Positions 38,360-50,459 of a stretch of 64,000 nucleotides of DNA are shown here, piece by piece. Positions within the stretch are counted from its first letter, which is position 1; the number at the start of each line of letters is the position of its first letter. The notes under the pieces are model-generated. The model ran no database searches. It was not told where the DNA came from and was given only the letters and a program-made list of their open reading frames with translations. The DNA is taken from assembly GCF_013215705.1 (NCBI RefSeq), contig NZ_JABSQR010000015.1, positions 1 to 64,000 of the forward strand, given 5' to 3'. The translations under genes were made by a program, and so were the position numbers. The stretch comes from Moritella sp. (GTDB taxonomy: Bacteria; Pseudomonadota; Gammaproteobacteria; Enterobacterales; Moritellaceae).

Positions 38360-39163
38360 ATGACAGAACAAGGGTTACCAATAACAGAGGGTGAACAGCA
38401 TACTGTTCGCAATGCAGGGAAGGTTATTTTGGTCGGTTCTGGCCCGGGTGATCCGGATTTATTAACGGTAAAAGCGTTACGTTTACTGCAACACGCTGAA
38501 GTAGTTGTGCATGACCGTTTAGTCTCTGCAGAGATTATCGCCTTGATTAACCCACAAGCTGAATGTTTTTTTGTTGGCAAGCAAGCGGGGTATCACTGTG
38601 TACCGCAAAGCGGTATAAACCAACTGCTGGTGGATCTGTCATTGCAAGGCAAGCAAGTGATCCGCCTTAAAGGTGGTGATCCGTTTATCTTTGGCCGTGG
38701 TGGTGAAGAACTAGAAGCCTTATTACCGTTTAACATCCCGTTTGAAGTTGTACCGGGTATTACCGCAGCATCAGGCTGTGCGGCATACGCCGGGATCCCG
38801 CTGACACACCGAGATTATACCCAAGGTGTGCAATTTATTACCGGACATTTAAAAAATGATGCGCATCAGCTAGATTGGCCGTTACTCGGTAAAGCCACGC
38901 ATACCTTGGTGTTTTACATGGGCTTGACCCAGAGTAGTGGCATTGCGAGTAATCTGATCGAACACGGGATGGATGCAGCTATGCCGGTGGCGATTATAGA
39001 AAAAGGCACCAGCAAACAGCAACGTACATTGCAAGGATCGTTAAAAGATCTGGGTGCTCTGGCTGCGCAAGCTGAAAGTCCGTCACTGATTATTATTGGT
39101 AAAGTGACGCAGTTAGCCAGCAAACTGAATTGGTTCAGCACTACGCTTGATACTACCGAGTAG
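38360..39163 (+). CDS. cobA: uroporphyrinogen-III C-methyltransferase
   Basis: SUMT, which adds two methyl groups from S-adenosylmethionine to uroporphyrinogen III, giving precorrin-2 for siroheme. It has 267 residues, the methylase alone without the CysG dehydrogenase/ferrochelatase part. Motifs are [42 protein letters not shown] and [25 protein letters not shown] precedes the ATG. No nitrite or sulfite reductase gene is next to it, so the siroheme user is elsewhere. Confidence 0.94.
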   Translation: MTEQGLPITEGEQHTVRNAGKVILVGSGPGDPDLLTVKALRLLQHAEVVVHDRLVSAEIIALINPQAECFFVGKQAGYHCVPQSGINQLLVDLSLQGKQVIRLKGGDPFIFGRGGEELEALLPFNIPFEVVPGITAASGCAAYAGIPLTHRDYTQGVQFITGHLKNDAHQLDWPLLGKATHTLVFYMGLTQSSGIASNLIEHGMDAAMPVAIIEKGTSKQQRTLQGSLKDLGALAAQAESPSLIIIGKVTQLASKLNWFSTTLDTTE

Positions 39164-39184
39164 CGGCATTGAAAAGGGTATAAA

Positions 39185-39231
39185 CAGGGTTATGCTCATC
39201 TATATCTATCTTCAATATCAGCATAACCCTG
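39185..39231. terminator. inverted repeat between cobA and tetR-type gene
   Basis: CAGGGTTATGCT and AGCATAACCCTG form a 12-bp stem with a long loop between two convergent genes. T runs are absent, so its efficiency is uncertain. Confidence 0.5.
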
Positions 39232-39236
39232 ATTAC

Positions 39237-39851
39237 TTAACTTAAACTTTGATATCCTCGTACAAATAAACGCACAGAACTTTGTAAGTAGTGCTTAATT
39301 TCCTGCTCTGATAACGATTCTTCAATATTAAATTCTAACCGTGTCCACTGCTCGCCTTTAATCATGGCCAAAAATTGTATGGCCGCCTGGCGACAGTCTT
39401 CAATATCAAGTTCGCCACGGCGATGATATTCAGCTAAACAATTAGCTAATTTGTCGATCACAAACAGCGGTCCCGCTTCAAAAAACAACCGTGATAAATG
39501 CGGATGGGCAAGGCTCTCTGCAGCACAAGTTCGGTGTACCGCCATGGAATCAGCTGAAGTGATCATGGTAAAAAAGCCTTGTGCAAATAACGTTAAGGTC
39601 GGTTCAACCGGACCTAGATTCTCGGGTAATAATTCTCCTACGCCCAATAATTCGCATTTGTAGCTGATAGCAGTAATAAATAATTCGTCTTTGTTGCCAA
39701 AATGACTATACACAGTTTGTTTGGATACCCCGGCTAATTTAGCGATGAGATCCATGCTGGTGGCCGCATAGCCATGCTGGGTAAATTGCACTGTTGCTGC
39801 ATCAAGTATCTGATTTCGCTTTAATTCACTCTTTGTTCTAGGTTTACTCAT
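39237..39851 (-). CDS. TetR/AcrR-family repressor of the RND pump
   Basis: A 204-residue repressor. The helix-turn-helix lies at residues 10-55 (ILDAATVQFTQHGYAATSMD, then LAGVSKQTVYSHFGNKDELF). The C-terminal ligand domain is of the TetR_C_33-like kind. It is divergent from the RND adaptor gene, and the 190-base gap holds two similar palindromes 40 bases apart that I take as its operators. The ligand is unknown; a toxic compound exported by the pump would be typical. Confidence 0.88.
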   Translation of the reverse strand: MSKPRTKSELKRNQILDAATVQFTQHGYAATSMDLIAKLAGVSKQTVYSHFGNKDELFITAISYKCELLGVGELLPENLGPVEPTLTLFAQGFFTMITSADSMAVHRTCAAESLAHPHLSRLFFEAGPLFVIDKLANCLAEYHRRGELDIEDCRQAAIQFLAMIKGEQWTRLEFNIEESLSEQEIKHYLQSSVRLFVRGYQSLS

Positions 39852-39922
39852 CTATTCATACCGCTAATAATTTGAATGTGTACGCCATTATAAATGTTGC
39901 AAATACGTTAATAAATGTAAAA

Positions 39923-39942
39923 TGGACTGTACGGTCTAGTTT
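39923..39942. promoter_or_regulatory. candidate TetR operator 1
   Basis: TGGACTGTACGGTCTAGTTT contains the imperfect palindrome GACTGTACGGTC. It matches operator 2 at 15 of 20 positions, sharing the flanks TGGACT and GTCTAGTTT, and lies exactly 40 bases (about four helical turns) from it. Confidence 0.6.
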
Positions 39943-39962
39943 GGTTTTGCTATCTTTGTAAC

Positions 39963-39982
39963 TGGACTTGTAAGTCTAGTTT
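39963..39982. promoter_or_regulatory. candidate TetR operator 2
   Basis: TGGACTTGTAAGTCTAGTTT contains the palindrome GACTT-GT-AAGTC, on the same face of the helix as operator 1 and closer to the RND adaptor gene. Confidence 0.6.
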
Positions 39983-40040
39983 AGAAAAGGCTGAAACAAA
40001 AGTGTTGCGTTGCATAGAGCGTAAAAAAAGGATATTGATT

Positions 40041-41243
40041 ATGTTTAGAAAGAGTTCCCTGTCTTTGTTGAATACAAAAACAGCACAATGGATGAGTATA
40101 TTGCTAATTCCGCTCACACTGCAAGCGTGTAGTGAGGTTGTCGCTGACGAAACGCAGGCTGTGTCACAGTATTTACAAGCCAGTAGTGAGTATTTGACTC
40201 AGCAAGACAGTTACCAAGTTGAAAATAAATTTGTCGGTAAGGTAATTGCTAAGCAAGATGCAAATTTAGGTTTTGAATTTGCGGGCATTATTAAAACCCT
40301 ACATGCGATTGAAGGGCAGCAAGTGGTGAAAGGTCAATTGCTGGCAGAGCTCAATACGCAACTGTTGTTAATCGAACGTAACCAGTTAGAAGCACAGCTG
40401 CAGCAAGCGGAAGCTGAATTTGATTTGATCGAAGCCAATCTATCGCGATTAAATTCGCTGAGTAAGCGTGGTTTTATCTCTGAGCAGAATATTGATGAGT
40501 TGTCGTCGCAAAAACGCGTCGTTGCCGCCAATATTCGCAGTACCTTATCAGGGCTAGAGGCAAGTCAGTATCGTATTGATAAATCTAAATTATTAGCGCC
40601 TTTTGATGGCATTGTCAGTAGTCGTCAGATTGCCCAAGGTGAAGTGATTGCGGCCGGCTCTACGGCATTTAGATTGTTACAAACCGGAGCTTCGGAAGTG
40701 ACGATAGGTGTACCTGCGAGTTTTATCACCCAACTGCAAGGCAAGGAACATCAACTCGAGATCGCAGGTGTTAACTACGCTGCCAATCTATTAAGTGTCG
40801 GTAATGAAGTTGATACGGTAACGCGAACAATTAGTCTGCGTTTTGCATTAGCCGATAACAGCCCGGTTTATAATGGCCAATTGGCTTACCTTGCTTTGTC
40901 TCAAGTATATCAGCAACCGGGTTATTGGGTGCCATTAAGCGCTATTACTGATGGTGTGCGTGGTATGTGGAATATTTATACCTTAGAGCAGGATGTCATG
41001 CAGCAAGATCGTGATGATCATTCAGCGGCGACACCGGTGCTGTTTCAGTTAAAAAGCGCCACAGTAACGGTATTACATGCCACTGAAACTGCCGCGTATG
41101 TGCAAGGTGATCTGAAAGATACTCAAGCGTATGTCAATGTCGGGATCCACCGTTTTGTACCGGGACAACGGGTAACGGTTCGCCATCAGCAAGCTTTTGC
41201 TCAGCAACCGTCGGCTGAAAATACCTCGGAGCATAAGATATGA
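40041..41243 (+). CDS. RND efflux periplasmic adaptor lipoprotein
   Basis: Membrane fusion protein of 400 residues with a lipoprotein-type signal (TLQAC near residue 30). GKVIAKQDANLGFEFAGIIK and GQQVVKGQLLAELNTQ form the first lipoyl half, a short coiled hairpin follows (AQLQQAEAEFDLIEANLSRL), and LLAPFDGIVSSRQIAQGEVI is the second half. The ATG at 40041 has AGGA 10 bases upstream. An earlier in-frame GTG at 40002 would add 13 residues before the signal. Its stop overlaps the pump gene start by 4 bases, so the two form one unit. Confidence 0.88.
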   Translation: MFRKSSLSLLNTKTAQWMSILLIPLTLQACSEVVADETQAVSQYLQASSEYLTQQDSYQVENKFVGKVIAKQDANLGFEFAGIIKTLHAIEGQQVVKGQLLAELNTQLLLIERNQLEAQLQQAEAEFDLIEANLSRLNSLSKRGFISEQNIDELSSQKRVVAANIRSTLSGLEASQYRIDKSKLLAPFDGIVSSRQIAQGEVIAAGSTAFRLLQTGASEVTIGVPASFITQLQGKEHQLEIAGVNYAANLLSVGNEVDTVTRTISLRFALADNSPVYNGQLAYLALSQVYQQPGYWVPLSAITDGVRGMWNIYTLEQDVMQQDRDDHSAATPVLFQLKSATVTVLHATETAAYVQGDLKDTQAYVNVGIHRFVPGQRVTVRHQQAFAQQPSAENTSEHKI

Positions 41244-44200
41244 TCAAGGCGTTTACTGAAAATAATCGCCTGATGGCACTGCTGATTATTTTACTCATCG
41301 TGGCAGGGCTGGGGTCGTTATCAACGCTACCGCGCACCGAAGATCCTAGGATCACCAATCGGATCGCCAGTGTGCTGACCTTGTTACCGGGAGCCAGTGC
41401 TGAGCGTGTCGAAGCCTTAGTGACAGAGAAGATAGAGCAAAAATTACGAAAACTGGCGGATATTAATCGGATTACGTCGACCTCTCGACCTGGTATATCC
41501 ATTGTGCAGTTGAAATTACACGATACCGTTACTGATCCGGTGCCGATTTGGTCGCGGGTGCGAGATCTGCTTAATGACGTAACCAGTGAGTTACCGGCAG
41601 CGACTGTCGCGCCACGATTAGAAGATGATCGTGGTTATGCCTACACGCAATTGATCGCCGTTAAATGGCAGGGCGACAGTGCGGTTGATTTAACAACATT
41701 AGGCCGTTACGGTAAAGAACTACAAAATCAGTTAAAGGTGGTCTCAGGTACTGACATTGTCAGTTTGTTTGGCCGCGGTAAAGAACAAATATTGGTGGAA
41801 ATAGATAAACATTTAGCGGCGAATTTGTCGTTATCGACACAAGCTATTTCCAACATTATTTTAGCGGCTGATGCCAAAGTATCTGCCGGTAATATCATTA
41901 ATGATTATAACCAAATGCAGATTGAAGTCGCGGGATCGTTTGATTCTGTTGCTCGGATCCGTAAGATCCCCTTACTCAATGACAGTAAAGGTGGGGTGGT
42001 TCGGTTAGGTGATATTGCTCAGGTTAGTAAAAAATTGCAATGGCCTGCACAAGAGATAGCGATTGTTGATGATCAATATGCGGTGGTGGTATCAACCCGT
42101 ATGTTGCCTAATTTACGTATTGATAAATGGAGTGCGCAGGTTGATGATGTCGTTGCCGCTTTTAATCTGCAATTACCGTCGTCTTTAACCACTGAAGTAT
42201 TGTTTGATCAATCCCAATACACCGAAGACAGACTGCAAGGTCTGGTGGAAAACATCCTGATTGGTTTCTCGATAATCGCCCTGGTGCTGCTTGTGACGTT
42301 AGGCTGGCGCGCGGCATTAATCGTCACGTTATCCTTACCGTTAACAGTACTGTTTACCTTGACTGTGATGAATTATTACGGCTTGCCGATCCATCAAATG
42401 TCGGTAACGGGTTTGGTTGTGGCTCTGGGTATTATGGTGGATAACGCGATTGTGATGGCGGATACCATTCAGAAGCGTCGCCAACAGGGCTTCAGTGCCA
42501 GTGCAGCCGTGCAAGGTGCGGTTAAGCATTTATGGTTACCGTTATTAGGCTCAACCTTAACCACGATATTGGCGTTTATGCCGATTGTGATGATGCCGGG
42601 ACCATCGGGTGAATTTGTCAGTGGTATTGCGTTAAGCGTTATCTTTGCATTAATCGGGTCGTATCTTGTCTCACATACTATCGTTGCTGGTTTATCGGGG
42701 CGTTTTCTGGTTGGTCGTTCGTCAGACGGATCGGCACGGACAACGACTTGGTATAATAATGGCATTGAGTTAGTTAGCTTAGCGGGTGCTTTCCGCCAAT
42801 CTTTGGTATGGGTATTAGCCAGACCTAAACTCAGCATAGGGTTAGTGTTTATCTTACCTTTGAGCGGCTTTATCTTGGCTAAACATCTGGATGAACAGTT
42901 CTTTCCAGCGTCGGATCGTGACATGTTTCATATCGAATTATTTATGCCAGTGCAAACCAGTATTATTGCCACTGAAGCCATGACCAACACCATCAGTGAC
43001 TTGCTAGCTCAGCAACAAGGGATCAGTAAGGTACGCTGGTTTATTGGTAATAATGCCCCGTCTTTCTATTATAATTTAATGCCAAATAAAGACGGTGCCC
43101 AGTATTATGCCCAAGCGATGGTGACTGGTGATAGTTTTAAGCGGGTGAATGAATTAGTACCGTCATTACAAATATTGCTTGATGATGCGATCCCTGCAGC
43201 GCAGATATTAGTACGTAAGTTAGAACAGGGTCCTCCGTTTATAGCGCCAATCGAGTTACGCTTGTTTGGGCCTAATTTAGATACGTTAAAGACTTTGGGT
43301 GATGAAGCCAGACGGATCTTAATCGGTACCAAGAACGTGATCCATACCCGCGCGACTATCCAACCTGGGTTACCGAAAATATGGCTGAAAATTAATGAAG
43401 ATGTCAGTCAATTAGCTGGGTTAACCCTGACCGATGTAGCGTCACAGTTACAATCAACATTACACGGTACCGTCAACGGCTCGATTATCGAGGCCACTGA
43501 ATCTATACCAGTACGGGTTCAGATTGCCAATGAGCAACGTCGTAGCTTATCTGATTTAGCTAATATCAGTCTGAGCTCGCCACTATCGCAAAGCAGTATT
43601 CCGCTGATGGCATTAACGACATTAGCATTAACGCCGAGTCGTGGTGCGATCCCACATTGGAATGGGGTACGGGTTAATACTGTTGAAGGTTACTTAGTCG
43701 CTGGGGTATTACCCTCAACGGTGCTTAATGAGTTTTCGGCGCGGTTAGCCAGTGAAAACTTTGTATTGCCGCCGGGTTATCGGATGGAGTTTGGTGGCGA
43801 GTCAGCCAAACGTAATGATGCGGTCGGTAATTTGTTAGCCAGTGTTGGTGTGATCATGATGTTGCTGATTATTATTGTGGTGCTGTCATTTAATTCGTTC
43901 CGTTTAGGTGGGGTGATTGTATTATCCGCTATCCAATCGGTGGGGTTAGGGCTACTCAGTATTTACGTGTTTAATTACCCGTTTGGTTTTACTGTGATCA
44001 TTGGTCTACTTGGTTTAATGGGGTTAGCAATTAATGCCGCAATTGTGATCTTGGCGGAATTAAAATCAGATCCAAAAGCCGTCGCCGGTGATCGCGAGGC
44101 GATTATTAAGGCTATCACCAGTTGTACTCGCCATATTACCTCTACGACGATCACCACCGTGGGTGGTTTCTTACCGCTGATCTTAGCGGGTGGTGGTTTC

Positions 44201-44335
44201 TGGCCGCCGTTTGCGATTGCGATCGCTGGTGGTACGGTATTAACCACTTTGTTATCGTTTTACTTTGTACCAGCTATCTTCGTATTAATGAGTCGTAAAA
44301 GAGCCTTTGAAGTGACGGCTGTAGCAGTGTTGTGA
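41240..44335 (+). CDS. RND-family inner-membrane efflux pump
   Basis: A proton-driven exporter of 1031 residues, with 12 membrane helices in two repeats and two large periplasmic loops. The helix-4 motif reads LGIMVDNAIVMADTI, with Asp-Asn where AcrB has Asp-Asp, a variant known in several HAE1-like subgroups. NSFRLGGVIVLSAIQSVGLG and GGFLPLILAGGGFWPPFAIA lie in the second half. It pairs with the upstream adaptor; no outer-membrane channel gene is in this operon, so a TolC-type protein from elsewhere, perhaps the one at 15356, must serve. It is controlled by the divergent TetR-type gene. Confidence 0.93.
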   Translation: MIKAFTENNRLMALLIILLIVAGLGSLSTLPRTEDPRITNRIASVLTLLPGASAERVEALVTEKIEQKLRKLADINRITSTSRPGISIVQLKLHDTVTDPVPIWSRVRDLLNDVTSELPAATVAPRLEDDRGYAYTQLIAVKWQGDSAVDLTTLGRYGKELQNQLKVVSGTDIVSLFGRGKEQILVEIDKHLAANLSLSTQAISNIILAADAKVSAGNIINDYNQMQIEVAGSFDSVARIRKIPLLNDSKGGVVRLGDIAQVSKKLQWPAQEIAIVDDQYAVVVSTRMLPNLRIDKWSAQVDDVVAAFNLQLPSSLTTEVLFDQSQYTEDRLQGLVENILIGFSIIALVLLVTLGWRAALIVTLSLPLTVLFTLTVMNYYGLPIHQMSVTGLVVALGIMVDNAIVMADTIQKRRQQGFSASAAVQGAVKHLWLPLLGSTLTTILAFMPIVMMPGPSGEFVSGIALSVIFALIGSYLVSHTIVAGLSGRFLVGRSSDGSARTTTWYNNGIELVSLAGAFRQSLVWVLARPKLSIGLVFILPLSGFILAKHLDEQFFPASDRDMFHIELFMPVQTSIIATEAMTNTISDLLAQQQGISKVRWFIGNNAPSFYYNLMPNKDGAQYYAQAMVTGDSFKRVNELVPSLQILLDDAIPAAQILVRKLEQGPPFIAPIELRLFGPNLDTLKTLGDEARRILIGTKNVIHTRATIQPGLPKIWLKINEDVSQLAGLTLTDVASQLQSTLHGTVNGSIIEATESIPVRVQIANEQRRSLSDLANISLSSPLSQSSIPLMALTTLALTPSRGAIPHWNGVRVNTVEGYLVAGVLPSTVLNEFSARLASENFVLPPGYRMEFGGESAKRNDAVGNLLASVGVIMMLLIIIVVLSFNSFRLGGVIVLSAIQSVGLGLLSIYVFNYPFGFTVIIGLLGLMGLAINAAIVILAELKSDPKAVAGDREAIIKAITSCTRHITSTTITTVGGFLPLILAGGGFWPPFAIAIAGGTVLTTLLSFYFVPAIFVLMSRKRAFEVTAVAVL

Positions 44336-44367
44336 TAAACAGCTGTAGTACGTTGTTTAAGGCATGA

Positions 44368-44424
44368 AAAATCCCCGTTACTGTTACTGTTACTGTCGTT
44401 GGCAGTAATAGTAACGGAGATTTT
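44368..44424. terminator. bidirectional terminator between RND pump and aspA
   Basis: CCGTTACTGTTACTG pairs with CAGTAATAGTAACGG with one mismatch, flanked by AAAAATC and GATTTT. The loop contains a third TTACTG unit. Confidence 0.82.
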
Positions 44425-44459
44425 ATAGTTAAACGGTTTATTCAGGTCGTTAACTTTAA

Positions 44460-45911
44460 TTAAACCGCTTTAGAGAAACGTTGCGCGGTGTATTTTGGAT
44501 TCATCAAGTTTTCGATAGAGAATATGTCATCTAATTCAGCTTCTGACAATAACCCTCGTTCTAGTACTACTTCACGTACGCTCTTACCTGTTTCTGCACA
44601 TATCTTACCGATAATATCGCCTTCATTATGACCAATTAATGGGTTTAAGTAAGTGATGATACCAATTGAATTTAAGACGAAATCTTGACATACCTTGCGG
44701 TTAGCTGTGATGCCTTTGATGCACTTATTTTGCAGTGTAAAACAGGCATTTTCTAATAAGGATAATGATTCAAACAGACATTGACCAATCACCGGTTCCA
44801 TGACGTTTAACTGTAATTGACCGGCTTCTGCAGCCATGGTGATGGTTAAGTCGTTACCACATACTTTAAACGCAACTTGGTTAACCACTTCTGGAATGAC
44901 CGGGTTTACTTTTGCTGGCATGATGGATGAACCGGCCTGCATTTCGGGTAGGTTAATTTCATTTAAACCGGTGCGTGGACCAGAAGACAGTAAACGTAGA
45001 TCGTTACAGATCTTCGATAATTTCACAGCGAAACGTTTTAATGCACTTGATAGCATGACGTATGCGCCACAGTCAGATGTCGCTTCCACCAAGTCTTCTG
45101 CAGGTACAAATGGATGACCAGTGATCTCAGCCAATTTTGCGATCGCCAGTTCTGAATAACCTACCGGGGTATTTAAGCCAGTACCAATTGCCGTCGCGCC
45201 TAAGTTGATTTCAAGCAGTAATTCTTGGCAACGTTTGATGCTTTTTATTTCTTCTTTGAGGGTAATGCCAAAGGCTCGAAATTCTTGACCTAGTGTCATC
45301 GGTACCGCGTCTTGTAACTGGGTACGGCCCATTTTCAATATGTCATTAAATTCTTCTGCTTTGGTTAAGAAGGTTTCGCTTAATGCGGTTAGCGCCACTA
45401 ATACCGCATTAGAACGTTCGAACAAAGCAACGCGGAAACCAGTCGGGTAGGCATCGTTGGTACTTTGACTTTTATTAACGTGATCATTGGGGTTGATGTG
45501 GCTGTAAGCGCCTTTAGCATGGCCCATTTGTTCGAGTGCGATATTGGCTAATACTTCATTGGTATTCATGTTTACCGATGTACCAGCCCCCCCTTGAAAC
45601 GCATCAACCGGGAATTGTGCGTAAAACGTATCCGTAGCCAATAAAATGTCACAGGCATTCACGATCGCGTCGCTAATGTGTACTGGGATCGTGCCTAAAA
45701 TCCCATTGGCGAGTGCTGCCGCTTTCTTGGTTTTTACCATGCCGCGTACAAATTCAGGACAGTCACCGATCTTCTCACGACTGATATGGAAGTTCTCCAT
45801 CGCTCTTAATGTGTGAATACCATAATAAGCGTGAACGGGTATTTTTTTAACCCCTAATAAGTCAGTTTCTAGACGGGTTTCTTGAGTAAAATCGGTTGCT
45901 AATACAGTCAT
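44460..45911 (-). CDS. aspA: aspartate ammonia-lyase
   Basis: Reversibly deaminates aspartate to fumarate and ammonia. The 483 residues align along the whole of E. coli AspA (478). The flexible active-site loop [15 protein letters not shown] near residue 325 carries the catalytic Ser. [15 protein letters not shown] and the helical core are complete. The AspA-type opening [20 protein letters not shown] distinguishes it from fumarase C. It is monocistronic between terminators, with a 280-base upstream region in which I see no certain FNR or CRP box. Confidence 0.95.
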   Translation of the reverse strand: MTVLATDFTQETRLETDLLGVKKIPVHAYYGIHTLRAMENFHISREKIGDCPEFVRGMVKTKKAAALANGILGTIPVHISDAIVNACDILLATDTFYAQFPVDAFQGGAGTSVNMNTNEVLANIALEQMGHAKGAYSHINPNDHVNKSQSTNDAYPTGFRVALFERSNAVLVALTALSETFLTKAEEFNDILKMGRTQLQDAVPMTLGQEFRAFGITLKEEIKSIKRCQELLLEINLGATAIGTGLNTPVGYSELAIAKLAEITGHPFVPAEDLVEATSDCGAYVMLSSALKRFAVKLSKICNDLRLLSSGPRTGLNEINLPEMQAGSSIMPAKVNPVIPEVVNQVAFKVCGNDLTITMAAEAGQLQLNVMEPVIGQCLFESLSLLENACFTLQNKCIKGITANRKVCQDFVLNSIGIITYLNPLIGHNEGDIIGKICAETGKSVREVVLERGLLSEAELDDIFSIENLMNPKYTAQRFSKAV

Positions 45912-46193
45912 GGTTACACTCTGCTATGTGATCAAAACGTAGGAAGGAAAATAAAATTTATGTGCGGATAATACGTTGTATTTTGGTGAATAAAATGGGC
46001 TCTGATCACCTTTTTATACAAAAGTTGAACAGTGCTAAATATATTTTTATTTGGCCTAAGAAACAGCAAGTTTGAAGGAGTATTAGTGCATATTCGAGCT
46101 GTAAATTTATGCTTTACTCATTGATCCATTAACACGGGGTAATTGATGTAAATGTATGCTGTTAGCTGGGTTTTAATTGCCTCATTCACGGGG

Positions 46194-47570
46194 TCACTTT
46201 AGCTGTAATTCATTCTCTAATTGAGCGCCCAATTCATTACGCAGCTCGGTCTGTAATTGCTGGGCGTAATAGAGGGCCAATAAACCGACTAAAATATTGG
46301 CACTGGCAATACCCAAGAAGATCCCTTTGACACCATAATAATAACCGCCAATACTGGATAGACTAATGATTAGCAGAGAGCGCAGCATGCTAAGGCTCAA
46401 TGCTGATATTGGTCGATTAAAGCCATTTAGGCTAGACGCGACCGCCATCATAATGCCCTGCATAGCAAAAGAGGCAGGGATAATATAAAGGTATAATGAT
46501 AAATGACCGATCACCACGGCATCATCACTGAATAAAGTAGCGATATAAGGCGCCGTGATGGCAATAACCAGATAAATAGTCAGCTGTGATATTAATGAAT
46601 AACGGAGCGCCAGTTTGATGGCTGTTAAACAGCGTTGGGGATTATTGGCGGACGAATTCTGGGCAATAAAAGGCGATAGCATCGAGCTAACTGCGATCAT
46701 ACCGATCAATAAAATCGCTTCTAACCGTGTACCGGCACCATAAGCTGCAACCGCTGTGGTGCTAAACGTGGCCAGTTGCCACATCACAAACGCATTGTTG
46801 ACGGGGCTAAGCATATTGGTTAAAGACGCGGGCAACCCGATTGCGGCAATCTTACGCCAATTCTTAAGCATATTAGCCAGATTTGGTTTAGTTAATAACA
46901 ATAACTGCTGACGATAACGTAATAAATATAGCGCCACTACAAAGGTAATTAACCAGGATAAACCAGACGCAATCGCAGCGCCTTTGACCCCTAACTCAGG
47001 GAAAGGGCCGATGCCAAAAATTAATAACGGGTCGAGCAGACCATTCATAAAGCCGGCAATGATCATCACTCTGCTTGGAGTTTTGGTATCACCGGTGGCG
47101 CGGATAGCCGCGTTGCCGACCATAGGGATCACTAAAAAGGGAATTGCGATATACCAATAGAACATATAATCGTCGATGTAGACCATCAAGGTATCCGTCG
47201 CACCCAATAGTCTAAATAGTGGCTGTATGTTATTAATGCCGATAATCGCAACGACTAACACCGTAGTCAGTGCTAACAATAATCCGTCAGACGTTAATCG
47301 CGCCGCATCTTGGTGCTGGCCTTGCCCCAATAAACGCGCTAAACAAGCCGATAAACCGGTACCTAAGCCCATGGCTAATGCCGAGACAAAAAAGGTCACC
47401 GGGAACGTAAAACTGATCGCGGCTAGTGCTTGCGTACCCAATAAGCTGACAAAGTAAGTATCGACTAAGCTAAAGCCGAGCACGGCTAATAAACCGTAGC
47501 CCATTGGCACCGCCATTTTTGTCATTACCTGAGAGACGGGAGCAGAGAGCAGGCCGTGTTTATCTTTCAA
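46194..47570 (-). CDS. MATE-family efflux transporter
   Basis: A cation-coupled drug exporter of 458 residues with 12 helices in two MatE halves. The start MAVPMGYGLLAVLGFSLVDT and FVSLLGTQALAAISFTFPVT are characteristic. The second half begins near LKNWRKIAAIGLPASLTNML. It starts at TTG with AGG 8 bases upstream, because the family N-terminus (KHGLLSAPVSQVMTKMAVPM) is needed. Substrates are unknown. Confidence 0.88.
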   Translation of the reverse strand: MKDKHGLLSAPVSQVMTKMAVPMGYGLLAVLGFSLVDTYFVSLLGTQALAAISFTFPVTFFVSALAMGLGTGLSACLARLLGQGQHQDAARLTSDGLLLALTTVLVVAIIGINNIQPLFRLLGATDTLMVYIDDYMFYWYIAIPFLVIPMVGNAAIRATGDTKTPSRVMIIAGFMNGLLDPLLIFGIGPFPELGVKGAAIASGLSWLITFVVALYLLRYRQQLLLLTKPNLANMLKNWRKIAAIGLPASLTNMLSPVNNAFVMWQLATFSTTAVAAYGAGTRLEAILLIGMIAVSSMLSPFIAQNSSANNPQRCLTAIKLALRYSLISQLTIYLVIAITAPYIATLFSDDAVVIGHLSLYLYIIPASFAMQGIMMAVASSLNGFNRPISALSLSMLRSLLIISLSSIGGYYYGVKGIFLGIASANILVGLLALYYAQQLQTELRNELGAQLENELQLK

Positions 47571-47871
47571 TACGATTACCTAAATTGCGTTTTGTACTTT
47601 AAATTTTCTCGGGGTATTTTACCCTTTTCTGCGTCAACCAACAGCCTTGAGTTGTACTTTACCCGACATTTACACTTGTGTTGCATAGATACAAGTCTAA
47701 AACTGGTTCTAAACATCTGCAAAACGGTGCACAAAGCGTGAATTTATTAACTATTTTTCGCTTGTCCCTTGAGTTGGAACGAGTTGCCCCGATATATTAA
47801 TCCATAGTCATGGTATCGGTAAATAATCGACCCTTGATATTTGTAACATGTATTCTTTAGGAGATCTTCAA
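47571..47871 (+). promoter_or_regulatory. groESL upstream region
   Basis: A 301-base divergent gap. Apart from the heat-shock promoter at 47766-47795 no gene or CIRCE inverted repeat is seen, so control is likely by sigma-32 and not by HrcA. Confidence 0.6.
47766..47795 (+). promoter_or_regulatory. sigma-32 heat-shock promoter of groESL
   Basis: CCCTTGAG (-35) and CCCCGATAT (-10) are separated by 13 bases between CTTGAG and CCCCGA, which fits the sigma-32 consensus CTTGAA/CCCCAT-T. They lie about 75 bases before groES. Confidence 0.8.
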
Positions 47872-48162
47872 ATGACAATTCGTCCACTACACGATCGCGT
47901 GATCGTTCGTCGCCAAGAACAAGAAACTAAATCAGCAGGCGGTATCGTACTTACTGGTGCATCTGCGACATTATCGACACGCGGTGAAGTTATTGCTGTT
48001 GGTAACGGTCGTTTAATCGATAGCGGTGAAGTACGTCCTTTAGCTGTTAGCGTAGGCGATATCGTTATTTTTAGTGAAGGTTATAGCGTTAAAACTGAAA
48101 AGATTGATGGCAAAGAAGTTTTAATCATGAGCGAAGCCGATATTTTAGCTGTAGTTGAATAA
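47872..48162 (+). CDS. groES: co-chaperonin GroES
   Basis: The 10-kDa lid of the GroEL folding chamber. The ATG at 47872, with AGGAG 7 bases upstream, gives the standard 96 residues starting [16 protein letters not shown]; the earlier in-frame ATG at 47848 precedes the ribosome site. The mobile loop is [17 protein letters not shown] and the roof loop [11 protein letters not shown]. It is first gene of the heat-shock operon. Confidence 0.98.
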   Translation: MTIRPLHDRVIVRRQEQETKSAGGIVLTGASATLSTRGEVIAVGNGRLIDSGEVRPLAVSVGDIVIFSEGYSVKTEKIDGKEVLIMSEADILAVVE

Positions 48163-48206
48163 ATCTTAGTATTTATAACTTATAGAGCTAACCAACAAAT
48201 TAATAG

Positions 48207-49865
<1,659 letters not shown>

Positions 49866-49926
49866 AAATCGCAAATTTGCGATTACATCTCTGCTGTTAG
49901 CTATTAAACGCTAAGCCTCAGAAATT

Positions 49927-49968
49927 AAAAAAGCCTTAATCTGATATATCGTGATTAAGGCTTTTTTT
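49927..49968 (+). terminator. terminator of groESL
   Basis: The stem AAAAAAGCCTTAATC/GATTAAGGCTTTTTTT lies 60 bases after groEL. Confidence 0.92.
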
Positions 49969-50087
49969 ATAGGTGCAAATTAGCTTTTCCATAAAGTTAT
50001 TGGTGCACTTTTACCTGAGTTAAACGCATAAGTCTGTCAATATTTAGGAAACTTGTTACAATGCTATTTTTTGATTTTAGGTAGACT

Positions 50088-50417
50088 ATGAATAATAGTA
50101 ATGATCCGCTACACGGCGTTAAACTTGAACAGATTCTAACCGAGCTAGAGAAGAAAATTGGTTGGGATAAGATGGGTGAGTTACTTAATATTCGTTGTTT
50201 TACCAATAAAGCGCGTCTTAAATCAAGCTTGAAATTTCTGCGTACAACCCCTTGGGCACGCAGTAGAGTTGAAATTTTATACCTAAAAACATTTTGTAGT
50301 AAGCATAAAGAAACGGGGAAAATAATCAGGGCGATACTCGCTCAGAATACAGCAGTAGCAGAAACGACTTCCACCAAGCCTGCTCCCTTTGTTTGGCCAA
50401 CATTGAAAGAAAAATAG
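50088..50417 (+). CDS. VF530-family DNA-binding protein
   Basis: A 109-residue cytosolic protein of the VF530/DUF2132 family, whose prototype from Aliivibrio fischeri has a small helical DNA-binding fold. DPLHGVKLEQILTELEKKIG and NIRCFTNKARLKSSLKFLRT with TPWARSRVEILYLKT are diagnostic. The last 30 residues are a variable tail. AGGTAGACT precedes the ATG. The cellular role is unknown. Confidence 0.85.
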   Translation: MNNSNDPLHGVKLEQILTELEKKIGWDKMGELLNIRCFTNKARLKSSLKFLRTTPWARSRVEILYLKTFCSKHKETGKIIRAILAQNTAVAETTSTKPAPFVWPTLKEK

Positions 50418-50459
50418 ACTTATGTCGCACTGAAGACATAAGTATTTGAAAATCTTGTA

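Noticed and set aside
41240-44335. loss of proton relay in the RND pump (Asp-Asn in helix 4)
   Set aside because: The VDN variant is common in functional HAE1-like pumps, so it is not evidence of inactivation.
47571-47871. CIRCE element before groES
   Set aside because: No TTAGCACTC-N9-GAGTGCTAA inverted repeat is present; a sigma-32 promoter explains heat control.
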